Assembly (NCBI GenBank): GCA_025357755.1
Contig: JANXOP010000365.1
Location: forward strand, 1 to 63,749
Direction of reading: 5' to 3'
DNA: 63,749 nucleotides
From: Kofleriaceae bacterium
GTDB taxonomy: Bacteria > Myxococcota_A > Polyangia > Haliangiales > Haliangiaceae
Below are positions 44,397 to 55,512 of the stretch, piece after piece (the first letter of the stretch is position 1; every line of letters starts with the position of its first letter). The notes beneath the pieces were generated by a model. That model saw only the letters and a program-made list of their open reading frames with translations. It was not told the origin of the DNA and did no database searches. The translations under genes were made by a program, and so were the position numbers.

Positions 44397-45833
44397 TTAG
44401 TTGGAGCCCGAGCCCGAGCCCGCGTTGGTCGCTTCGGTCACGCAGTACGAGACCACGTGCGTGTTCTGATCGGGCGCGGTGTTGCGCTCGACCTTGAGCG
44501 TGAGGTGCGAGTTGGCGGTGCAGTTCGCTGCGTCCATCTCGATCGCCCAGCACGGCTTGTTCGTCGCTGCGGCCGGGGTGGTCCCGTTGCAGGCGGGGAG
44601 CACGGTCTCGACCTGGTTCGCGGCGCCGTAGTTCGCGACGTCCGAGACCGAGCAGTCGTACGGGGTCGCGAGCGTGCCGTCGATGCACGGGCTGCCGAGG
44701 ACGCTCTTCAAGAGCTGCGCGATCAGCACGAGGCCGGTCGAGAGATCCTGCTGACAGATGGTCGAGAACGTCGAGCGGTTCGGGAATGAATCGAGCAACT
44801 GCTTGATCCGGATCGCCGGGTCGGCGACCTCGGGTTGGTTCGACGAGTCGGTGTACGTACACGAGTGCGCGAGCGCAGGGATCTGCGTGGTCGAGCCGCC
44901 CGGGGCGCGGAGCTCGACTTCGAACGGCGTCGGGACGCCGACGATACCGGCGACGATGACGTTGTTCGGGTCGGCCTTGAGGCCCTTGAAGAACGTGACG
45001 TAGTCCGAGATCTTCGTGAGGTACTGGCCGCTCTCGTTCGAGTGGCAGTTCGCCTTCGGGCCGATGACGTTCATCGAGGAGGTATCGGTGCCGCCGGTAT
45101 CGCAGATGATGCCGTAGCGCGTGCAGCGGAACGACTGGAGGGGCCCGAGTTGGGTCGTGTCCGACGCGATCAACGTCGAGTGCTCCATCGAGCAATCATC
45201 CTCGTCGGCGAGGATGATGATCGCGAGATAGGCGGACGCGCGGATGAAGCCGGCATTCGCGGCATTGTTTGGCTGGAGGGCACGCTTGGCCGCTTCGATG
45301 TGCTGCTCGAAGCCGCACCCGAGCGCCCCGGCCGAGGCGATCGAGGAGAACGCCGAGGCGAGGGTGCCCGTATAATTCGTGGTGCGCATGCCCGGCGTCG
45401 CGCTCGCGACGTCCGAGATGTACTTGCCCGTGACGGCCGTGCCCGCCGCGAAGGTCTGGAGCGCGCCGTTCTTGCCCGTGCTCGAGCAACCGCCGACCGA
45501 GCCCGGGATCGCCGGAGCGACCATGCCATCGGCGCCCGAGGCACCGAGGTCGGACGTGACGACACCGAGATGGACGTTCGGCAACCCGCCTTCAATCGTG
45601 TTGAGCACGTTGATGAAGTTCGGGAAGTTGTTCTTCAGGTTGGTCTGTTTGTCGGCCATCGACGGCGAGTCGTCGATGACGAACAAGATGTCGATGTCGC
45701 GGTTGACCGTGACCGGGATGTCTTTGAATTCGACGCGTCCTTGCTCCGGGGAGACCTCGGAGATGGTGCGGTCAGGACAACCGGTCAGGAGACCGATTCC
45801 TAGAAGTGAGGCAAAAACTACAAAGCTGCGCAT
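44397..45833 (-). CDS. VWA-domain lipoprotein (paralogue 2)
   Basis: Encodes 478 residues from the ATG at 45833, which has GGAGGA seven nt upstream and gives MRSFVVFASLLGIGLLTGCP (lipobox LTGC). The longer start 17 codons upstream would bury the signal. A VWA domain starts at DILFVIDDSPSM with MIDAS residues Asp 54, Ser 56, Ser 58. It parallels the downstream paralogue throughout (GVVTSDLG, ADEDDCS, paired Cys, LKADPNNVIVAGIVGVPTP) and ends in a GSGSGSN tail. Likely role: surface adhesion or assembly; unproven. It is preceded by a recognisable promoter. Confidence 0.85.
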   Translation of the reverse strand: MRSFVVFASLLGIGLLTGCPDRTISEVSPEQGRVEFKDIPVTVNRDIDILFVIDDSPSMADKQTNLKNNFPNFINVLNTIEGGLPNVHLGVVTSDLGASGADGMVAPAIPGSVGGCSSTGKNGALQTFAAGTAVTGKYISDVASATPGMRTTNYTGTLASAFSSIASAGALGCGFEQHIEAAKRALQPNNAANAGFIRASAYLAIIILADEDDCSMEHSTLIASDTTQLGPLQSFRCTRYGIICDTGGTDTSSMNVIGPKANCHSNESGQYLTKISDYVTFFKGLKADPNNVIVAGIVGVPTPFEVELRAPGGSTTQIPALAHSCTYTDSSNQPEVADPAIRIKQLLDSFPNRSTFSTICQQDLSTGLVLIAQLLKSVLGSPCIDGTLATPYDCSVSDVANYGAANQVETVLPACNGTTPAAATNKPCWAIEMDAANCTANSHLTLKVERNTAPDQNTHVVSYCVTEATNAGSGSGSN

Positions 45834-45868
45834 GGACGCTCCTCCAACGAAGGAAAACTGCTGGCGCA

Positions 45869-45897
45869 GCATAGAGCAATTCATTCTCCAGTTGAAA
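45869..45897 (-). promoter_or_regulatory. Sigma-70-type promoter for VWA lipoprotein gene
   Basis: On the reverse strand TTCAAC (45897-45892) and TATGCT (45874-45869) are separated by 17 bp, matching -35 and -10 elements at 4 of 6 positions each. The surrounding DNA is unusually AT-rich for this window. The start codon at 45833 would lie about 30 nt after the transcription start, with a good ribosome site between. Confidence 0.45.
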
Positions 45898-45909
45898 GAT
45901 GATGAAGTT

Positions 45910-46182
45910 CTAAATGCTTAGGCCGGTCCGGAGTGATCTGGGCTGCCAACTTAGTTGGCAGATCCGATCGATCGTTGGCAGGCAGAGGCGACCGAAGGCG
46001 TCTAAATGCTTGAGGAATCGATCACTGGCGGCGGGACATTCCGCCCACGTGACTCGATGGGTCAGTGCGGAGTGATCAACGTCGCGTTGGCGGATGCGAA
46101 CGCTGACGTGTTCGGTGAACGACACGCTGAACCACAGGTCCTCGTACCGGAGCGTCAGTTCAAAATCGAGGTTCGTCCGCAC
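45910..46182 (-). CDS. Possible small protein, low confidence
   Basis: A 90-residue frame from a GTG at 46182 (MRTNLDFELTLRYEDLWFSV) has alternating hydrophobic and polar residues like real beta-strands. An overlapping forward frame (46006-46365) looks less protein-like. No family is recognised and no ribosome site is evident. The region 45834-46304 is otherwise non-coding and must contain the promoters of the VWA gene and of the sigma-54-type activator. If real, its 3' end would nearly touch the VWA promoter. Confidence 0.3.
   Translation of the reverse strand: MRTNLDFELTLRYEDLWFSVSFTEHVSVRIRQRDVDHSALTHRVTWAECPAASDRFLKHLDAFGRLCLPTIDRICQLSWQPRSLRTGLSI
45943..45961. promoter_or_regulatory. 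19-bp palindromic site
   Basis: CTGCCAAC and GTTGGCAG are perfect inverted copies separated by TTA. The site is 46 bp upstream of the -35 box of the VWA lipoprotein promoter, which is a reasonable position for an operator; a small hairpin is the alternative. Confidence 0.4.
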
Positions 46183-46304
46183 GCGAAGCGATGCATCTCA
46201 GCGAGCGTGAGTACGTTGCTCGCCAGCTCGCGCGATGGGAACTGCGCCGCGCGACGCCAACCGCGTCGGCGATCGGCCAAGGTCGCGCGTGCTAGCCTGG
46301 GGAG

Positions 46305-47621
46305 GTGCACCGCGTCCTGCTCCTCGGTCCTGACGACGAGGCTCGGCGTGCCCTGCATCTCCTGATCGACCGGCGCGGCCTCGCCGTGGTCGCGGCGACC
46401 GAGCTCGCGACCGCGCAGAAGCACCTCGCCGACGCCGATTGCGATGTGGTGATGGCGCCGCCCGAGCTCGCACTCGAGGTGGCGCGCGCGCTCGGCCGGC
46501 CACCCGTCGTCGCGATCCTGAGGACACGCGATGCGGCGATGTCGAGGACCCTGCTCGAGGCGGGGATCGACGACGTGGTGCTCGAACCGCTCGACGAGAT
46601 CGCGGTCAGCATCGCGCTGCATCATGCCGCCTCCGTCAAGCGCGTCCCGCCCTTGCCCGACAGGAGCGAGCTGAGTGACACGCCGATCGTCGGCAGCGGC
46701 CCGGCGATGGAGAAGCTGCGAGCGACGATCCGGACCGTCGCTGCGACGAAGACCACCGTGTTGATCACGGGCGAGACCGGGACCGGCAAGGAGCTCGTCG
46801 CGCGCGCCGTACATGCGTCGTCACCGCGCGCCGCGCAGAAGTTCGTCGCGATCAATTGCGCGGCGTTGCCGGAGCCGTTGCTCGAGAGCGAGCTCTTCGG
46901 GCACGTGCGCGGCGCGTTCACCGATGCGTCGCGCGACAAGACCGGGTTGTTCGTCGAGGCGAACCACGGCACGATCTTCCTCGACGAGATCGGCGAGATG
47001 CCGCTCGCACTGCAAACGAAGTTGCTGCGCGTGCTGCAGCAATCAGCCGTGCGGCGCGTTGGCGATAACGCCGAGCTCCCGATCGACGTGCGCGTGATCG
47101 CGGCGACCCTGCGCGACCTCGAGGCCGACGTCGAGGCTGGCCGGTTTCGCGAGGATCTGTTCTATCGCTTGAACGTGGTGCCCTTGCAGGTGCCGCCCCT
47201 CCGCGAGCGGCCCGAGGACATCGCGCAGCTCGCACGCTACTTCACGAAGCGCTACGCACACCGCCACCAGCGCGAGGTCGTGCTGACCGACGAGGTCGTC
47301 GGAGCGCTCTCGGGCCAGACCTGGCCCGGCAACGTGCGCGACCTCGAGAACACGATCGAGCGGCTGGTCGTCCTCGCCGAAGGGCCGGTCATCGACACCG
47401 CACTGCTCGAGGCCGTGACCACCGTTCGCCGCGCCCAGACGCCGACGAGCCCGGTCGACGAGAACGAGCTATCCATCAAGAAGGCCACGCGTTCTCTCGA
47501 ACAGGACCTGATCCGACGAGCGCTCGGTGTGACCCTCGGGAACCGGACCAACGCGGCCAAGCTGCTCGAGATCAGCCACCGCGCACTGCTCTACAAGTTG
47601 AAGGAGTACGGCATTTCCTGA
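46305..47621 (+). CDS. Sigma-54-type transcriptional activator with degenerate receiver
   Basis: Encodes 438 residues from a GTG. The N-terminal ~115 residues have receiver-like layout, but where the phosphorylated Asp should be the text reads DCDVVMAPPELALE, with no Asp at the strand end. The AAA+ domain has Walker A GETGTGKE (about 155-162), Walker B GTIFLDEIGEMP (about 222-233) and GAFTDA in place of GAFTGA (203-208). A Fis-type helix-turn-helix closes the protein (NRTNAAKLLEISHRALLYKL). It likely activates sigma-54 promoters; its place before pilM suggests a PilR-like role, which is inference. Confidence 0.85.
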   Translation: MHRVLLLGPDDEARRALHLLIDRRGLAVVAATELATAQKHLADADCDVVMAPPELALEVARALGRPPVVAILRTRDAAMSRTLLEAGIDDVVLEPLDEIAVSIALHHAASVKRVPPLPDRSELSDTPIVGSGPAMEKLRATIRTVAATKTTVLITGETGTGKELVARAVHASSPRAAQKFVAINCAALPEPLLESELFGHVRGAFTDASRDKTGLFVEANHGTIFLDEIGEMPLALQTKLLRVLQQSAVRRVGDNAELPIDVRVIAATLRDLEADVEAGRFREDLFYRLNVVPLQVPPLRERPEDIAQLARYFTKRYAHRHQREVVLTDEVVGALSGQTWPGNVRDLENTIERLVVLAEGPVIDTALLEAVTTVRRAQTPTSPVDENELSIKKATRSLEQDLIRRALGVTLGNRTNAAKLLEISHRALLYKLKEYGIS

Positions 47622-47625
47622 CGTG

Positions 47626-47814
47626 TCTTCCGGAGCCGCCATCGCCTCTTCGGGAGCCGCCATCGCCTCTTCGGGAGCCGCCATCGCCTCTTCGGGAGCC
47701 GCCATCGCCTCTTCGGGAGCCGCCATCGCCTCTTCGGGAGCCGCCATCGCCTCTTCCGGAGCCGCCATCGCCTCTTCCGGAGCCGCCATTGCCTCTTCCG
47801 GAGCCGCCATTGCC
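47626..47814 (+). repeat. 21-bp minisatellite, nine units
   Basis: Nine head-to-tail copies of a 21-bp unit, TCTTC[C/G]GGAGCCGCCAT[C/T]GC followed by C, fill 47626-47814 with only two variable positions. The array starts 4 nt after the stop of the sigma-54-type activator gene and ends 91 bp before pilM. Units of 21 bp keep any reading frame open: forward it would read SSGAAIA repeats, reverse MAAPEEA repeats. I treat it as non-coding. The number of units could vary between strains by slippage. Confidence 0.9.
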
Positions 47815-47849
47815 GGCTCCTCAGGCTTATCGAAGCGATGGGATTCAGT

Positions 47850-47870
47850 GACAGATTTTGGAGATCTGTC
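47850..47870 (+). promoter_or_regulatory. Hairpin in the pilM leader
   Basis: GACAGAT (47850-47856) pairs with ATCTGTC (47864-47870) around a 7-nt loop, 35 nt upstream of the pilM start. It could be an operator or leader structure of the pil operon. A short AT-rich stretch (CAAAATTTTA) follows at 47881. Confidence 0.3.
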
Positions 47871-47905
47871 CGTAGCGTGCCAAAATTTTAAGCCGTAGAG
47901 GTTCC

Positions 47906-48952
47906 ATGGCGAAACAGTGCATAGGGCTCGATATCGGCTCTTCGTGCGTCAAGGCTGTACAGCTGAAACGCAAAGCGAACGGCTGGGCACTCCAGGCGTT
48001 CGGCATGCAACCACTCGTTCCGCAGACAATTGTCGACGGAACGATCATGGATCAGGGCGCGGTGTCGGAAGCTATCCGCCAGCTCTGGAGCCGGCTGCGG
48101 TTGCGGCAAAAAGAAGTCGCGATCGCGATCGCGGGTCACTCGGTGATCATCAAGAAGATCACGGTGCCGATGATGAAGCCCGACGAGCTCGCCGCGAACA
48201 TTCGCAACGAAGCCGAGCATCACATTCCGTTCGGTCGTGACGATGTCGAGATCGATTATCACGTGACGAACCCGCTCACGCCGAGTGGCCAGACCGAGCT
48301 GTTGCTCGTCGCCGCGAAGAAGGAAGTCGTCTCGGATTACATCCAGGTCGTGCGCGATGCGAACCTGTCGCCGCAGATCGTGGATGTCGCCGCCTTCGCT
48401 AGCCAGAACGGCTTCGAAGCGAACTACCAGCTCGATCCGCGCGACACCGTCGTCTTGATCAACATCGGCGCGGCGATCTCGAACATCAACATCGTGCGCA
48501 GCGGTGTGTCGCTGTTCACGCGCGACGTGACGATCGGTGGCAACGCGTTCACCGAAGAGATCCAGAAGCAGATGGGCATCGCCGCCGACGAGGCCGAGGC
48601 TTACAAGGTCGGCGGTAGCCAGACCGAAGACGGCGTCGTGCCGCAGGAAGTGCTGCGTGTGATGGAAGGCGTCTCCGAGGTGATGGCCGGCGAGTTCCAG
48701 CGCTCGCTCGATTTCTTTCTCGCGACGACCGCCGATGCGAATGTCACCCGGCTCGTGCTCGCTGGCGGCAGCGCGAAGGTCACGTCGCTGCACCGCGCGA
48801 TCGAGCGTCGCTCGCGCCTACCCCTCGAGGTCGCGGATGCGTGGAAGCGCATCGAGATCGATCCTCAGCTCGACCGCAACTACCTCTCGGCGCACTCGCC
48901 GGAGGCGCTGATCGGTGTCGGGCTCTCGATGCGAGCCGGAGGCGATAAATGA
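47906..48952 (+). CDS. pilM: Type IV pilus assembly protein PilM
   Basis: Encodes 348 residues. KQCIGLDIGSSCVKAVQLKR is the actin-like ATP-binding start of PilM. MKPDELAANIRNEAEHHIPF, LLLVAAKKEVVSDYIQVVRD, and NIVRSGVSLFTRDVTIGG are family core segments, with LVLAGGSAKVTSLH as the third phosphate loop. PilM is a cytoplasmic actin-like protein that binds the PilN N-terminus and links the pilus motor to the alignment complex. GAGG lies just upstream of the ATG. It overlaps pilN by 4 nt (ATGA). Confidence 0.95.
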   Translation: MAKQCIGLDIGSSCVKAVQLKRKANGWALQAFGMQPLVPQTIVDGTIMDQGAVSEAIRQLWSRLRLRQKEVAIAIAGHSVIIKKITVPMMKPDELAANIRNEAEHHIPFGRDDVEIDYHVTNPLTPSGQTELLLVAAKKEVVSDYIQVVRDANLSPQIVDVAAFASQNGFEANYQLDPRDTVVLINIGAAISNINIVRSGVSLFTRDVTIGGNAFTEEIQKQMGIAADEAEAYKVGGSQTEDGVVPQEVLRVMEGVSEVMAGEFQRSLDFFLATTADANVTRLVLAGGSAKVTSLHRAIERRSRLPLEVADAWKRIEIDPQLDRNYLSAHSPEALIGVGLSMRAGGDK

Positions 48953-49614
48953 TCAAGATCAATCTTCTCCCGCAAAAGCGGGCGAAGCTACGTGGCGCGA
49001 GCCAGCCGAGCGAGGGCGGGCAGAAGGAGATGGCGATCGGGATCGGCGCCATGGTCGCTGCTGCCGCACTCGTGTTCTTCGTGCTCGATCAACCGAAGCG
49101 ATCGAAGCTGCACGATCTCAAGACCGCGAACGATCAGCTGCAGCAAGAGATCAACGCGAAGAACCAGCAGCTGGTTGGCTACGATCAACTCAACGAAGTC
49201 GCGACGAAGGCGTACGAGCGTGCGCGTTCGATCAATCGCTTGATCGCGGCGAAGGTCGTTCCGGCAAACGTGCTGCAGGAGCTCGGCGAGATCCTCACCA
49301 CGAATCACCTGCCGACGATGACCCAGGATATGGCTCGTCGCACGGGCAATGGCGACGAGGCCGATCCGAACCGGCGCTACGATCTGACCTGGGATCCGAC
49401 CCACGTTTGGCTGACCTCGTTCGTCGACAAGAACGGCGAGTTCAAGCTCGAGGGCGGCGCCCAGGCCGAGGTCGACATCACGCAGCTCTCGAAGCGGCTG
49501 CAGGCGTCGGTCTACTTCGACAACATCGCGCAGGCCTCGGAAGAGCGCCTGACAGATCGAGATACAGGCGTGCCCTTCTACAAGTTCACGATCACGGGAA
49601 GGGTGGCCTACTAA
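48949..49614 (+). CDS. pilN: Type IV pilus alignment protein PilN
   Basis: Encodes 221 residues. It starts with the PilM-binding motif MIKINLLPQKR, followed by a membrane segment (MAIGIGAMVAAAALVFFVLD), a coiled-coil (LHDLKTANDQLQQEINAKNQ) and a ferredoxin-like periplasmic domain (DITQLSKRLQASVYFDNI). PilN spans the inner membrane and pairs with PilO. It overlaps pilM by 4 nt and pilO by 1 nt, showing tight translational coupling. Confidence 0.92.
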   Translation: MIKINLLPQKRAKLRGASQPSEGGQKEMAIGIGAMVAAAALVFFVLDQPKRSKLHDLKTANDQLQQEINAKNQQLVGYDQLNEVATKAYERARSINRLIAAKVVPANVLQELGEILTTNHLPTMTQDMARRTGNGDEADPNRRYDLTWDPTHVWLTSFVDKNGEFKLEGGAQAEVDITQLSKRLQASVYFDNIAQASEERLTDRDTGVPFYKFTITGRVAY

Positions 49615-50441
49615 TGGCGGTCATGGCCGACTTCGCGCGGCTACCCAATCAGAGGAAGGCGATGATCTTCATCGTCTCGGGCTTCCTCATCTTCCTGCTC
49701 TACTATCAGTTCGTCTTCAAGAACCTGACGCGCAACCTGCAGGACGCCGAGGGCCAGCAGCAGGGCAAGGTCGCGCAGAGCCACGAGCTCGACGCGAAGA
49801 TCAAGCGCTACAACGATCTCAAGCCAACCGTCGATCGCTTGCTGATCCAGGTCAAAGAGAACGAGAAGGCGCTACCGACCGAGTCCGAGCTCCCGGCGTT
49901 CTTCGAGACGCTCAACCGCAAGGTCACCGAGTCCGGCGTTCAGGTGAATCGCTCGAACCAGGCGCCGGAAGCACCGATCGAATCGTTCATCCGTGTGCCG
50001 GTCGATTTCGAGATCACCGGCACGTTCATGCAGATCAAGCGGTTCTTCGCGTCGCTCGTGCCGAAGAAGAAGAGGGCGGGCGGCCCGGTCGAAGCGTCAC
50101 CGACCGGTGATCAGCAAGGGGTCGAGGAGCGCGAGCGCATCGTCTCGATCGATAACCTGTCGATCGGCGATCCGCAGATCCGTAATCGCGAGATCTATCT
50201 GACCGCGCGGTTCACGGCGAACACGTTCCGTCAGGAAGAGAAGCTCGACGCGGCGGTGCCCAAGGAGAAGAAGATGGTTGCTCCGGCACCTGTTCCAGCA
50301 CCGGCGGGCGCGGGTTCGGCGGTCAAGCCACTGCCGCCCGCGGCGACGCCGGCAGGCGCGAAGGTTCGCGCGAACAATGCGATGGACAAGGATCAGCAGC
50401 GCAGCGGCAGTGATGCGCAGCGCCTCAAAGGAGGGCTGTGA
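49614..50441 (+). CDS. pilO: Type IV pilus alignment protein PilO
   Basis: Encodes 275 residues from ATG 49614 within the TAATG junction. One membrane segment (AMIFIVSGFLIFLLYYQFVF, about 16-35), a coiled-coil (NLQDAEGQQQGKVAQSHELD), then a ferredoxin-like domain with FIRVPVDFEITGTFMQIKRF. PilO dimerises with PilN in the periplasm. The C-terminal ~70 residues are Pro/Ala-rich and Lys-rich and longer than in standard PilO. The frame is open upstream inside pilN, but that part is shadow. Confidence 0.92.
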   Translation: MAVMADFARLPNQRKAMIFIVSGFLIFLLYYQFVFKNLTRNLQDAEGQQQGKVAQSHELDAKIKRYNDLKPTVDRLLIQVKENEKALPTESELPAFFETLNRKVTESGVQVNRSNQAPEAPIESFIRVPVDFEITGTFMQIKRFFASLVPKKKRAGGPVEASPTGDQQGVEERERIVSIDNLSIGDPQIRNREIYLTARFTANTFRQEEKLDAAVPKEKKMVAPAPVPAPAGAGSAVKPLPPAATPAGAKVRANNAMDKDQQRSGSDAQRLKGGL

Positions 50442-51307
50442 TGAACAAGCTCGGATTTGGATTCGTCCTCGTCGCAGGCCTCGGGCTCGTCGCATGTGGC
50501 GACGACGAGGGTGATGCCGCTGGTGGCGCGCGCCCGAATGCACCGCCACCCGCCGTGGCCGCGAAGCCGTCGCTCGGCGGCAAGCTTCAACCCCGCCAGC
50601 ACATCGAGGACAAGATCGATTGTCCGCTGCCGGATGCCCCGACGAAACACCCCGCGTGTACACCGCTCGATGCGGCGACCGCGCCAGGTGTACCGCAACA
50701 GATCCTGCCGGATTGCGACCCGGGCACGTACTGCATGAACGTCCAGAACACCTGGACCTGCGAGCCGTGTACCGAGCGCGAGAGTATTCGCCACGACTTC
50801 AAGGATCGCGACTTCGTCGAGGATCAGTCGCGTGACCCGTTCGATCAATCGGGCGTGATCGCGCAGGCGGGCCTCGGCAAGGTCAGCACGACGAAGCCCG
50901 AGCCGCATCAGAGCTGCAAGCGAGCCGAGCAGTTCCGCGCGACGAACTATTCGTACCAGGACCTGCGCCTGGTCGGCATCGTGGCGCAGGGCACGAACAA
51001 GCGGGTCCTCATGATGGATACCGCGAACCTCGGGTGGATCATCCATCGGGGCGACTGCGTCGGCAAAGAGAAGGCGGTCGTGAAGGATATCGGTACCGGC
51101 TACGTGACCTTCGTCGTCGATGAAGATCCGGATACCAAGCGCCCGGCGACCGAGACCTCGGTCCAGTTGCACCCGGGTGGTCTCGAGATGGATCTGCCGA
51201 CGTCGCAACCGTCCCCCGGCGGTGCGAGCCCGACGATCCTGCCTGCCGCACCGCCGCCGACTCCCGCCGTTCCTCGCCCCGAAGCGACCGGCCCCGCGAA
51301 ACGATAA
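50441..51307 (+). CDS. pilP: Type IV pilus lipoprotein PilP
   Basis: Encodes 288 residues from ATG 50441, preceded by AAAGGAGG six nt upstream. MNKLGFGFVLVAGLGLVACG is a lipoprotein signal with lipobox LVAC. The C-terminal beta domain (YSYQDLRLVGIVAQGTNKRV, GWIIHRGDCVGKEKAVVKDI) is the HR-type domain that contacts PilQ. A Cys-rich middle segment (DPGTYCMNVQNTWTCEPC) is unlike standard PilP of about 170-180 residues. It connects PilNO to the secretin. Confidence 0.9.
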   Translation: MNKLGFGFVLVAGLGLVACGDDEGDAAGGARPNAPPPAVAAKPSLGGKLQPRQHIEDKIDCPLPDAPTKHPACTPLDAATAPGVPQQILPDCDPGTYCMNVQNTWTCEPCTERESIRHDFKDRDFVEDQSRDPFDQSGVIAQAGLGKVSTTKPEPHQSCKRAEQFRATNYSYQDLRLVGIVAQGTNKRVLMMDTANLGWIIHRGDCVGKEKAVVKDIGTGYVTFVVDEDPDTKRPATETSVQLHPGGLEMDLPTSQPSPGGASPTILPAAPPPTPAVPRPEATGPAKR

Positions 51308-51311
51308 GCGA

Positions 51312-51350
51312 CGAAAATTTGGCGTCCTGCGAATAGCAGGCGAAAATTTT
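51312..51350 (+). promoter_or_regulatory. Imperfect hairpin between pilP and pilQ
   Basis: CCTGC and GCAGG (51325-51339) form the core, flanked outward by AT-rich arms beginning GAAAATTT and ending AAAATTTTC, which also pair with a small bulge. The hairpin ends in a T-run inside its own arm, so it may partly terminate transcription or protect an mRNA end, giving different pilP and pilQ levels. The 130-bp gap is the only sizeable one in the pil cluster. Confidence 0.4.
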
Positions 51351-51437
51351 CATGCTGCGCGATAGGCCGCGAGCGATCAGCGTCGAGATCCGACGCCCCG
51401 CTCGTCGTTCATCCGCGGTTTGTAGGAGACGCCCACG

Positions 51438-55496
<4,059 letters not shown>

Positions 55497-55512
55497 CGCG
55501 CTAACCTGGTCC

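Noticed and set aside
46006..46365. Forward 119-codon gene before the sigma-54-type activator
   Set aside because: Overlaps the activator start, has irregular composition and no ribosome site; the reverse frame in the same place is slightly more protein-like but also uncertain.
47626..47814. CRISPR array or coding repeat for the 21-bp tandem units
   Set aside because: There are no spacers between units, and no cas genes nearby, so it is not a CRISPR array. Both strands stay open only because 21 is a multiple of three; the peptides (SSGAAIA or MAAPEEA) are low complexity and continue into antisense or non-coding sequence.
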